This document shows positions 6,943 through 13,489 of a stretch of 20,265 bases of DNA, piece by piece. The DNA is from Chloroflexota bacterium (lineage in GTDB: Bacteria > Chloroflexota > Anaerolineae > Aggregatilineales > Phototrophicaceae). How positions within the stretch are numbered: position 1 is the stretch's first letter; each line of letters opens with the position of its first letter. The stretch lies in contig JAEZAF010000278.1 in the NCBI GenBank assembly GCA_023430545.1, positions 1 through 20,265 on the forward strand. The letters are read 5' to 3'. A program made the position numbers and the translations under genes. The notes under the pieces are model-generated. The model saw nothing but the letters and a program-made list of their open reading frames with translations. It was not told the origin of the DNA and made no database searches.

Positions 6943-7330
6943 GGGGGTGAACTAGATTCGACAGCGGAGGCTGAGTTTGTGTCGCAAGTCGTGGCGCCTG
7001 GCCACGTTAAAACGGGCAAACCAATAAGTGCTACCGAAAACAGCACTGCTTACGCTTACGCCGCCTAAGACGGTATGAGCTAAGTAGCTGGCCCATAGTA
7101 GGCCAGCCGTTCACCCGGCCCGTCGCCATCCGGTCCGATCTGGTGAATGTCATATAAAGATGAGCGTCCAGCATCGCCACGCCGATAAGCGATGTGACGA
7201 GTAATCGGCTGGTTGCAGCCCGTACCGCGTCTCCGGGGCTAAACTGCAACGAGATCTCAACAGGGGACTAAACTTGTAGAAGCACAAATTCGAGTTCGTT
7301 GGACGCGGGGGGCAGACCCCGCCACCTCCA
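6943..7330 (+). ncRNA. ssrA: Transfer-messenger RNA (tmRNA)
   Basis: tmRNA rescues ribosomes stalled on broken mRNAs and tags the nascent protein for proteolysis. The 5' end GGGGGTG (6943-6949) pairs with CACCTCC (7323-7329), giving a seven-pair acceptor stem with one G-U; base 7330 is the discriminator A. The next bases are ACA rather than CCA, so CCA is added after transcription. The conserved 5' GATTCGACAGCGGAGGCTGA and the 3' T-arm region (AATTCGAGTTC) are visible. The tag frame runs 7030-7068 from the probable resume codon GCT: ATENSTAYAYAA, then TAA. Length (388 bases) fits one-piece tmRNAs. The exact resume codon is inferred from the usual placement and the AA end. Confidence 0.97.
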
Positions 7331-7357
7331 ACACTGATGTACACACCCGTACATCTC

Positions 7358-7410
7358 CACACCGCTTTGCCAACTGGCTTTCGCCAACCGGCTGGCGGTG
7401 TGTTGTTTCT
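7358..7410 (+). terminator. Intrinsic terminator of tmRNA
   Basis: CACACCGC (7358-7365) pairs with GCGGTGTG (7395-7402), with an inner GCCA/TGGC-type stem, followed by TTGTTTCT. It lies 28 bases after the mature tmRNA end. Confidence 0.85.
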
Positions 7411-7445
7411 GGTCACGGCGTCGAAGATGAAAGCGAGGATGTGCG

Positions 7446-7766
7446 ATGATCGTTCGTATATGGCATGGCTGGACCACCTCTGAAAATGCAGACGCCTATG
7501 AACATCTGCTGATGAATGAGATCTTCGCGGGTATTTATCAGCGGCAGATCGACGGCTTCCGCAATATTCAGCTTCTGCGCCGCACCGATGGCACGGAAGT
7601 CGAATTCGTCACCATCATGCACTTCGACTCGGTAGACGCGGTGCAGGCTTTCGCCGGTGACGATTACGCGCACGCCGTCGTCCCGGAATCAGCGCGGAAG
7701 CTGCTTTTGCGCTTCGATGCCACCTCTCAGCATTACGAACTCCGTCAGGCTTCACATGTCATCTGA
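7446..7766 (+). CDS. Antibiotic biosynthesis monooxygenase (ABM) domain protein
   Basis: The protein has 106 residues, the usual length of a single-domain ABM protein (dimeric alpha/beta ferredoxin-like barrel). Features of the family are the first strand MIVRIWHGWT, the helix NADAYEHLLMNEIFAGI, the strand-turn GFRNIQLLRRTDGTEVEFVTIMHFDS and the end helix DAVQAFAGDDY. This subgroup is widespread and mostly uncharacterised; ABM folds include quinone-forming monooxygenases and haem-degrading enzymes, so the substrate is unknown. A GAGG ribosome binding site lies eight or so bases before ATG. Its last codons overlap the start of the next gene by 11 bases, which suggests translational coupling in an operon running to biotin-protein ligase. 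No monooxygenase activity should be assumed. Confidence 0.85.
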   Translation: MIVRIWHGWTTSENADAYEHLLMNEIFAGIYQRQIDGFRNIQLLRRTDGTEVEFVTIMHFDSVDAVQAFAGDDYAHAVVPESARKLLLRFDATSQHYELRQASHVI

Positions 7767-8391
7767 AACACTGTCTGTCACGGCTCAGGAAAACCTCGCC
7801 CTCATGCGCAGGGCAGCACGCGAGCGCGAATGGAACGTGCTTCAGCCCGCGCTGATCGAACTGATGAAGGAACTGGGCTTTTTCCCCTCACTGGAAATCC
7901 TGATCCGCCGACTTCAGCGTCATCTGCCAGTTTTCACCGCCTATCATCCCGATAACGCCGAGCCTTCCGGCAAAGTGGTGCGTGATCTGATGGTCGCCGT
8001 CGTCGCCTATGGTTTCGCGCCGGATCGTCTGCCGGACTCACTGCCCACCGAATATACCACCCCCGGCAGCGGACAGTTCGCCTTTGCCGTGCTGGAAATG
8101 TGCCGGGGGATGCAGCCCAGCCGTCCGGCGGAAGAACGTTACGAGCTGCTCGGCAGTGCGATGGCGAACGGTGTACTGGCCGAGCTGACTGCTTACTGGT
8201 ATGACCTTCACCCCGAAGCACATCAGCGTGTGCTCAGTAACACCATCGATCCCGAAACCAACGAATATACCGATCCGGATGCCGCCCGTATCCCGCTTCA
8301 GTTCTGGCTGGATGGCGGCGTCGCCAACCGTGACATCGGCGCGTGGCTTCAGATCGCCTACTGGATCGAGAAGCGCCTCAAAAACCCCTGA
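7756..8391 (+). CDS. Conserved-looking hypothetical protein, 211 aa
   Basis: The longest frame begins at 7657 but would overlap most of the preceding gene. The ATG at 7756 overlaps it by only 11 bases and gives MSSETLSVTAQENLALMRRA, so I use that start; no strong RBS is seen, which fits translational coupling. The protein appears soluble and mainly helical, with an amphipathic N-terminal half (REREWNVLQPALIELMKELGFFPSLEILIRRLQRHLPVF) and a Trp/Tyr-rich C-terminus (AYWYDLHPEAHQRV, GAWLQIAYWIEKRL). There are no cysteine motifs, nucleotide-binding loops or membrane helices. I do not recognise a family. It sits 17 bases before biotin-protein ligase and is probably co-transcribed with it. Confidence 0.75.
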   Translation: MSSETLSVTAQENLALMRRAAREREWNVLQPALIELMKELGFFPSLEILIRRLQRHLPVFTAYHPDNAEPSGKVVRDLMVAVVAYGFAPDRLPDSLPTEYTTPGSGQFAFAVLEMCRGMQPSRPAEERYELLGSAMANGVLAELTAYWYDLHPEAHQRVLSNTIDPETNEYTDPDAARIPLQFWLDGGVANRDIGAWLQIAYWIEKRLKNP

Positions 8392-8408
8392 TTGCGAACC
8401 CAACTCTG

Positions 8409-9218
8409 ATGCATTCTGACCCATTGAAAAACGATCCCCTCACCGAAGCCGATCTGCGGGACCGCCTGCACGGACGCCCCCTGCGCTATTTCGACAGCAT
8501 CAACAGCACGATGGACGAGGCGAAGCAGTGGCTGCAAACCGATGCTGACTCTCAGAGCCTCCATTGTGCCGTCATCATCGCGGACGAACAGCGCCGGGGG
8601 CGCGGTCGCATGGGGCGAACATGGCACACGCCGCCCGGAGTCGCACTCGCACTCTCGGTCATTCTGCTCCCCCCGCAAGATGCTCTCCATCAGGTGACGA
8701 TGCTCGGCGCACTGGCGATCTGTGACCTGCTGGAAGGATTACCAGCCGACGCTTCGCCGCGTCCATCGACTGGCATCAAATGGGCGAATGATGTCCTGCT
8801 GAATGGCCGCAAGGTCTCCGGCATTCTCAGTGAAGCGCTCTGGAGTCCGTCGGGTGACCGGCTGCTCGGTGTCGTGCTCGGCATGGGACTCAACGTGCGT
8901 GTGAGCTTCGATGATCCTGCTCTCAGTGCAAAGGCCACCAGTATCGAGCCGGAGTACGGGCAGACGTTCCAGCGGGCGGAATTGATCGAGCGCCTGCTGC
9001 ATCATGTCGATACATGGTCAGCGCAGTTGGGTTCCGAGCGCCTGTCTGAAGCGTGGCGCAGTCGGTTGATCACTCTCGGCCAGCGCGTCACCATCACCCT
9101 GCCGACTGGTACGATCAGGGGCACAGCGGACGAGGTCGAATCGGGCGGCGCATTGTGGATACGCAGTGATGATGGCACCCGTCAGCGCATCATCGCCGGT
9201 GATCTCGACATGGCGTGA
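8409..9218 (+). CDS. birA: Biotin--[acetyl-CoA-carboxylase] ligase, monofunctional
   Basis: Biotin-protein ligase makes biotinyl-5'-AMP from biotin and ATP and transfers biotin to a lysine of carboxyl carrier proteins, so it is needed for acetyl-CoA carboxylase. The chosen ATG (8409) gives 269 residues; the frame runs further upstream but into the preceding gene. The hallmarks are the biotin/AMP loop GRGRMGRTW (64-72), KWANDV (124-129) in place of the common KWPND, and the conserved lysine in NGRKVSGIL (Lys135). A small SH3-like C-terminal domain (about 220-269, TLGQRVTITLPTGTIRGTAD) follows. There is no N-terminal helix-turn-helix, so this is a class I enzyme that does not repress biotin genes. 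It is the last gene of the 7446-9218 cluster. The alanine in place of proline in KWPND is a mild variation. Confidence 0.95.
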   Translation: MHSDPLKNDPLTEADLRDRLHGRPLRYFDSINSTMDEAKQWLQTDADSQSLHCAVIIADEQRRGRGRMGRTWHTPPGVALALSVILLPPQDALHQVTMLGALAICDLLEGLPADASPRPSTGIKWANDVLLNGRKVSGILSEALWSPSGDRLLGVVLGMGLNVRVSFDDPALSAKATSIEPEYGQTFQRAELIERLLHHVDTWSAQLGSERLSEAWRSRLITLGQRVTITLPTGTIRGTADEVESGGALWIRSDDGTRQRIIAGDLDMA

Positions 9219-9278
9219 TCGAAAAATCCTGTAGGCGAAAGGACATACACAACACACGGCCTAATGGTCCCAAAATCA

Positions 9279-9308
9279 TTGACGCGCTTTTATCACGATG
9301 ATTATCAT
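9279..9308 (+). promoter_or_regulatory. Candidate promoter of the 9354 gene
   Basis: TTGACG (9279-9284) and TATCAT (9303-9308) are spaced by 18 bases and lie 45 bases before the start codon at 9354. Confidence 0.5.
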
Positions 9309-9353
9309 GCCGGTGCGTGATAGCTAACGCGTGTTAGATAAGAGGACCTTGCA

Positions 9354-9809
9354 ATGCCTGAATTCCACGCTGTTTTCATGGATGCCACTTTCACAAATCC
9401 CCACAAAACCGCTGTTCAGTGTCCGCTGGGCCGCACCGATGCCTATATCGTCAACGGAGAAAAGCACCTCATCCTCGATCACTTCGAGCACGGGCGCGCT
9501 GTGGAGAAAGTCATCTGCCGCAGTGGTCTCAATCCGCAGCAGTTCACCGTCGGCGGCTTTCTGGTCGTCCGCAGTTTCAATGACAGGGCAGCCGTCTACG
9601 GGCGGATTACCCGCATCCGCATGATGCAGAGCGAGCATCTGACGCCTGCGGATTATCAGGCGCTCGGCTTTGAAGATGAAGCCGATTACGCGCTGCACAA
9701 TGGTGGAGCCAGCGCCGGCCTCATCTGGGTTTTCGATGTCAACCGGCGCGACGTACCCCGCCCTAAAGCCAGTCAGCGCACCTCAGATCGCATCAGCCGG
9801 GTCGGTTAA
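9354..9809 (+). CDS. Hypothetical protein, 151 aa, possibly PUA/ASCH-like
   Basis: The start is supported by AAGAGGA eight bases before ATG and by a promoter-like sequence. The protein is soluble and of mixed composition. Residues 66-110 (VGGFLVVRSFNDRAAVYGRI, then TRIRMMQSEHLTPADYQALG) recall the strand-strand-LT-helix pattern of ASCH/PUA-like RNA-binding domains, where a residue run like ALGFEDEADY follows. This is a weak resemblance by eye only. The C-terminal 25 residues are basic and probably disordered. It is a single-gene unit, convergent with the pentapeptide-repeat gene 34 bases away. Confidence 0.75.
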   Translation: MPEFHAVFMDATFTNPHKTAVQCPLGRTDAYIVNGEKHLILDHFEHGRAVEKVICRSGLNPQQFTVGGFLVVRSFNDRAAVYGRITRIRMMQSEHLTPADYQALGFEDEADYALHNGGASAGLIWVFDVNRRDVPRPKASQRTSDRISRVG

Positions 9810-9843
9810 AACAACGCTTAAACAGCCCACAGCCCAGAGGCGC

Positions 9844-10467
9844 TCAGTCCAGGCTGATCTTCTTGCCAGCCTCATCTGTCAGGATGATATCCAGCCCGTG
9901 CAGCAGATTCAGCGCCTCTGGCAGCGCAAATTTGGTTTTCTTCAGCGTGTTATGCTGCGGATTGATCAGGTAATTCCGCGCCCCACTCAGGTCAGCCTTC
10001 GTCAGGTTGGTGCGCATGAAGATCGCCCCGCTGAAGTCCGTATCTGTAAACACCGACTCGCTCAGGTCTGCTTCGCCGAAATCTACCTCACGTGCCACAC
10101 ACTTCAGCATTTTCATCTTCGGCAGCTTCAGCCCGAAGAACGTCGAATAATTCAGTGTGCAGTCATCGAAGTCGATCAGCCGGAAGAAGCCACCCTTCTG
10201 CCATGACGCCTCGGTCCAGTTGATGCCAACCATCTGACAGTTCTCAAACTGTACATCCCCGAAGCGTGAATGCCGCACCTGTACCCTACTCAGATCACAG
10301 TGGACGAAGCGGCAGTTGCGGAACTGACACTCGTTGAAGACCGCATTGGCGAAGTTACAGCGCGTAAAGGTGACTTCATCGATCTCCTTGAAGCTGAACT
10401 GTGCGCCGGTATAGTCCTGATTTTTGAATTCCACTTCTTCAATCACCTGATCGCTGCGTAAATCCAT
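9844..10467 (-). CDS. Pentapeptide-repeat protein
   Basis: The 207-residue protein is dominated by five-residue repeats with central Phe or Leu: TGAQFSF, NAVFNECQFRNCRF, DLSEVF-type runs and FTDTDFSGAIFMRTNLTKADLSG. These fold into a right-handed quadrilateral beta-helix. Repeats cover about 15-90 and 125-170, with an insertion rich in Trp and aromatic residues (INWTEASWQKGGFFRL) between them. In this family some members mimic DNA and protect DNA gyrase from quinolones or microcins, but most have unknown roles, and the sequence gives no basis for calling it Qnr. The C-terminal 35 residues (LPEALNLLHGLDIILTDEAG) are not repeat-like. A GGAAGGGG ribosome binding site precedes the ATG at 10467. 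No signal peptide, so probably cytoplasmic. Confidence 0.9.
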   Translation of the reverse strand: MDLRSDQVIEEVEFKNQDYTGAQFSFKEIDEVTFTRCNFANAVFNECQFRNCRFVHCDLSRVQVRHSRFGDVQFENCQMVGINWTEASWQKGGFFRLIDFDDCTLNYSTFFGLKLPKMKMLKCVAREVDFGEADLSESVFTDTDFSGAIFMRTNLTKADLSGARNYLINPQHNTLKKTKFALPEALNLLHGLDIILTDEAGKKISLD

Positions 10468-10580
10468 GCGGCTGCCCCTTCCGTGTTAACGAGCGTGTAT
10501 CGATTATAACAAGGATAATGCACATCTGTTCGCAAAACAGCCGGTCTCGCTTATCAGTATGTCGAACAATATAGGGGATT

Positions 10581-11035
10581 TTAAGGTGCAAGGGTCTCAC
10601 TTTTTGGTCCATTTCGTTTGAAAATTCGAACCGCACAATCCGAACATCTGTGCTACAATATGAATTTCCTGCACCTTAACATCCCAGGTGATCGCTTGAG
10701 AGCTGCAATGCAGCAGGATTTCAGCATTCCGCTGCACATAAATTTTTTGTGCGGCAGCAGCAACAAGCTGCTACAAACAGCAACTTGTCGCTAGAGACAG
10801 CAGCAACTAGTGGCGCATTGGCTGCATCTTCCAGAGCAACTTGTTGCGCCTTGTGGCGCATTTACGCCCCAGTTCTGACATCCTCGCCTGTTTTGAGGGG
10901 AAAGTTACTTGCAGTGGCGCATTTTTTTCGCGCCGCCGCCACAGCCACCGCCGCCACAAGCCCCAGACGACAGAAAACGTCTGTTGTCGGTAATGCCCTT
11001 AAGTTGCTGCATATGAGGTGGGATTGAATCCCGCC
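10581..11035 (+). repeat. Dispersed hairpin-rich repeat element, copy 2
   Basis: This occupies most of the 649-base spacer 10468-11116. It opens with a block of about 100 bases bounded by imperfect inverted ends, TTAAGGTGCA (10581-10590) and TGCACCTTAA (10670-10679), which contains the TTGAAAA block and promoter shared with copy 1. GCAGCA-rich sequence follows, with the shared AATTTTTTGTGCGGCAGCAG at 10741, GCAAC-TT-GTTGC near 10836, then TTGAGGGGAAA (10893) leading into a hairpin region with a T7 loop (10921) closed by CTTG/CAAG. A CAGACG/CGTCTG stem (10964-10983) and CTTAAGTTGCTGCATATG finish it. A GGGATTGAATCCC palindrome (11020-11032) lies at the end, as in copy 3. No coding capacity is supported. 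Confidence 0.75.
10642..10659 (+). promoter_or_regulatory. SOS-box-like extended -10 promoter of repeat copy 2
   Basis: GAACATCTGTGCTACAAT has the same layout as in copies 1 and 3: GAAC-N4-GTGC overlapping TGC plus a -10 (TACAAT, 10654-10659). TTGAAAA begins 24 bases before GAACAT in all three copies. Confidence 0.5.
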
Positions 11036-11050
11036 CGTTCCCGCCAGATT

Positions 11051-11080
11051 TTGGCTAACATCCCCAACTCACACTAAAAT
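11051..11080 (+). promoter_or_regulatory. Candidate promoter of the GMC oxidoreductase gene
   Basis: TTGGCT (11051-11056) and TAAAAT (11075-11080), spaced 18 bases, lie 37 bases before the start codon at 11117. Confidence 0.45.
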
Positions 11081-11116
11081 TGCAGCAGATTACAATCCGG
11101 ATAGTTGTGAAACCTC

Positions 11117-12703
11117 ATGCCTTCTATTTCTGAATACGACTACATCATCGTTGGTGCTGGCTCCGCTGGATGCGTGCTGGCAAATCGGCTCTCGCTCGAT
11201 CCACAGGTGCGCGTGCTGCTGCTGGAAGCAGGCCAGCCAGACAAAAAGCGCGAAATTCACATCCCGGCGGCATGGTCACGGGTGCTGCAAACCCCTTACG
11301 ACTGGAATTACATGACCGAGCCGCAGCCGCAGCTCGACAACCGTCAACTGTATTGGCCGCGTGGCAAAACCCTCGGCGGCAGCAGTTCCATCAACGCCAT
11401 GATCTATATTCGCGGCAATCCATGGGACTACGATCACTGGGCGGAACTCGGCTGCGACGGCTGGAGCTATGAGGATGTCCTGCCGTACTTCAAGCGCTCA
11501 GAGCATCAGATACGGGGCGAAGATCAGTATCACGGTGTACACGGGCCGTTGAGCGTCAGTGATCCGCTGTCCCCCAATCCCATGACGGTGGCCTTCACGC
11601 GGGCTGCGCAGGCCGCCGGGATGCCCTACCGCGAAGACTTCAACACCGATACACAGGACGGCGTCGGCCTCTACCAGACCACCACTCTCAACGGCAAACG
11701 TCACAGCGTAGCAAAAGCCTTTCTGGTACCAGCGCTCGGACGGCCCAATCTCACTGTGTTGACCGGCGCACATGCTGCCCGCATCTGCTTCGAAGGCCGT
11801 CGGGCCACCGGCGTCACCTATATGCGTTATCGTCAGCGGCGGGAAGCCCGTGCAGCCCGTGAGGTCATCCTGTGCGGCGGTGCGATTAACACCCCGCAGC
11901 TTCTGATGCTGTCCGGCATCGGGCCAGCCGATCATCTGCGCGACATGGGGGTGACCATCGTCGCCAATCTGCCGGGTGTCGGACAGAACTTGCAGGATCA
12001 CCTCATCACCGGCATCGGCGTACATTCACCCCGTCCTGTCAGCCTCGCCAATGCCGAACGTCCGCGTGATGTCCTGCGCTATCTGATGACCGGACGCGGC
12101 ACCCTGCGCTCCAATGGGGCGGAAGGCGGGGCTTTCCTCCGCGTCCATGACGATGCTCCCGCGCCGGATGTACAGTTTCACTTCCTGCCGATCTTCATCT
12201 ACAACCACGGCCTGACACGGCTGGCGGGGCATGGCTTCGCCTTAGGCGTCACCGGACTGCGCCCCGAAAGCCGGGGCTGGATTCAGCTTCGCGCCAACGA
12301 TCCCTTTATCCATCCGGTCATCCAGCCGAATTACCTGCAAGCCGATGCGGATCTTCAACTCTTGCTTGATGGAATGCGGCGGGCACGCGATATCATTTAT
12401 CAGGATGCCATGCGGCCCTATCGTGGGGCGGAGTTCATCCCAGGGTTCGCCATCCAGTCCGACGACGAACTCCGGGCCTATATCCGCTGGCAGGCCCAGA
12501 CCATCTATCACCCGGTCGGGACCTGTAAAATGGGGACGGATGCTGCCAGCGTCGTCACGCCGACACTCGAAGTCCGAGGCGTGGAGCGTCTGCGTGTCGC
12601 TGATGCGTCCATCATGCCGACGATCACCACCGGCAACACAAATGCCCCGACGCTGATGATCGGAGAGAAAGCCAGTGATCTGATATTGGGAATGGTAAGG
12701 TGA
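11117..12703 (+). CDS. GMC-family FAD-dependent oxidoreductase (choline dehydrogenase-like)
   Basis: The 528-residue length is typical of the glucose-methanol-choline family, which oxidises alcohols with FAD. The dinucleotide motif is GAGSAG (13-18) after the strand YDYIIV, and LEAG at 36-39 ends the next strand. GMC signature 1 is PRGKTLGGSSSINAMIYIRG (81-100) and signature 2 is GAINTPQLLMLSGIGP (255-270). The catalytic His465 lies in IYHPVGTCKMG, and Asn509 in TGNTNAP takes the second active-site position. All core residues are intact. The closest named relatives by motif are choline dehydrogenase and long-chain alcohol dehydrogenases, but no betaine or choline genes are nearby, so the substrate is open. 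No signal peptide is evident. No strong RBS precedes the ATG. The gene appears monocistronic. Confidence 0.94.
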   Translation: MPSISEYDYIIVGAGSAGCVLANRLSLDPQVRVLLLEAGQPDKKREIHIPAAWSRVLQTPYDWNYMTEPQPQLDNRQLYWPRGKTLGGSSSINAMIYIRGNPWDYDHWAELGCDGWSYEDVLPYFKRSEHQIRGEDQYHGVHGPLSVSDPLSPNPMTVAFTRAAQAAGMPYREDFNTDTQDGVGLYQTTTLNGKRHSVAKAFLVPALGRPNLTVLTGAHAARICFEGRRATGVTYMRYRQRREARAAREVILCGGAINTPQLLMLSGIGPADHLRDMGVTIVANLPGVGQNLQDHLITGIGVHSPRPVSLANAERPRDVLRYLMTGRGTLRSNGAEGGAFLRVHDDAPAPDVQFHFLPIFIYNHGLTRLAGHGFALGVTGLRPESRGWIQLRANDPFIHPVIQPNYLQADADLQLLLDGMRRARDIIYQDAMRPYRGAEFIPGFAIQSDDELRAYIRWQAQTIYHPVGTCKMGTDAASVVTPTLEVRGVERLRVADASIMPTITTGNTNAPTLMIGEKASDLILGMVR

Positions 12704-12772
12704 TGGTTACAGAAAATGCTGAAGGCCGGGATCACCCCGGTACTGCATACCGACGGATTGACTGACCGCCGG

Positions 12773-13006
12773 TTACTTCAGATCAGACAGCGTGGTGGAA
12801 CACACACTACAGGTCCAGAGCGTCAGAGAGGGCTTGCGGTCTGGACGGCCTTCAACGATCGCCTTAGGCCAGTGCTGTGTGCCAATATAGTGAAAAATCG
12901 CGAGTTCACCGCAGCTCGTGCAGCGATAGATAACAGAAGCCGCTTTATCGATTGGCGTTTCTGGCATTTCCTCAGAAGATGTAGAGCGCATTGGGGTAAG
13001 CCTCAT
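12773..13006 (-). CDS. Small zinc-ribbon protein, 77 aa
   Basis: The frame extends back to 13084, but the ATG at 13006 has GAAAGGA six bases upstream and no SD serves the longer form, so I choose 77 residues. The C-terminal half is a zinc ribbon: CTSC (Cys29, Cys32) and CSVC (Cys66, Cys69), separated by 33 residues that include GELAIFHYIGTQHWP. The first 25 residues are Ser/Thr/Pro/Glu-rich and likely disordered. Stand-alone zinc ribbons of this kind often bind nucleic acid or a protein partner; nothing here tells which. It converges on the GMC gene. A frame on the plus strand over the same bases lacks recognisable features and is rejected. Confidence 0.72.
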   Translation of the reverse strand: MRLTPMRSTSSEEMPETPIDKAASVIYRCTSCGELAIFHYIGTQHWPKAIVEGRPDRKPSLTLWTCSVCSTTLSDLK

Positions 13007-13352
13007 CAGAATCCTTTCAACCGGACTGCAATAGAGGGGGACTGTGATGGCTGGTATTCCCTGAATCACGGGAGAGTTAATCAATAGAAATACGATAACA
13101 CAGAATTAAGCTTATGTTTATCAACAGCTTCTGAGAAATTGATAAGTGTCAAAACTCCCAATTTATTGCGCGATTTGTCATCACATGTTATGTTTAGTGC
13201 ATGCGAAATTCAGAGCAAACCCTCACCCTGATGTGCCACTGTCCAGCAATGCCTATGTGTTGTATGGATTTTTTGGTGTCTCTACCGGGCTGAGTGTCGG
13301 TTTGAGAAGGTTGAGTTCGTCAGGCTCCCTTCCTGCAAACAGAAATGAAAGA

Positions 13353-13380
13353 AGCCAGCCGTCAGGTTGGCTTTTTTGTT
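13353..13380 (+). terminator. Intrinsic terminator without an obvious upstream gene
   Basis: AGCCAGCC-GTCA-GGTTGGCT (13353-13372, with one G-U pair) is followed by a T-rich run CTTTTTTGTTT, so it terminates plus-strand transcription. The 483-base spacer 13007-13489 has no convincing plus-strand gene ahead of it; the nearest is the GMC gene ending at 12703. A weak promoter-like pair, TTGCGC and TATGTT 17 bases apart, sits about 160-180 bases upstream. A small RNA of under 200 bases is possible. Confidence 0.75.
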
Positions 13381-13489
13381 TCTACCCTTGTCCGTATCTG
13401 GGGAAGCCCTGCTGAATACGGTATGATGGATGAGGGCACGCCTCTGACAATGCTGTTCACTTCAATCACGTTACTAGTGGAGGTAAGTT

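Noticed and set aside
9844..10467. Calling the pentapeptide-repeat protein a Qnr quinolone-resistance protein
   Set aside because: Repeats alone do not identify gyrase protection, and the central insertion and non-repeat C-terminus differ from Qnr as I know it.
12716..13087. 123-codon plus-strand frame over the zinc-ribbon gene
   Set aside because: No recognisable features, while the minus frame has paired CxxC motifs and a good ribosome binding site.
13150..13380. 6S RNA identity for the candidate small RNA
   Set aside because: I could not find a convincing closing stem with a central bubble, so only an unnamed RNA is proposed.
13146..13415. 89-codon GTG-start frame before the sulfurtransferase
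   Set aside because: It reads through the intrinsic terminator, has no SD and unusual Cys/Tyr-rich composition.
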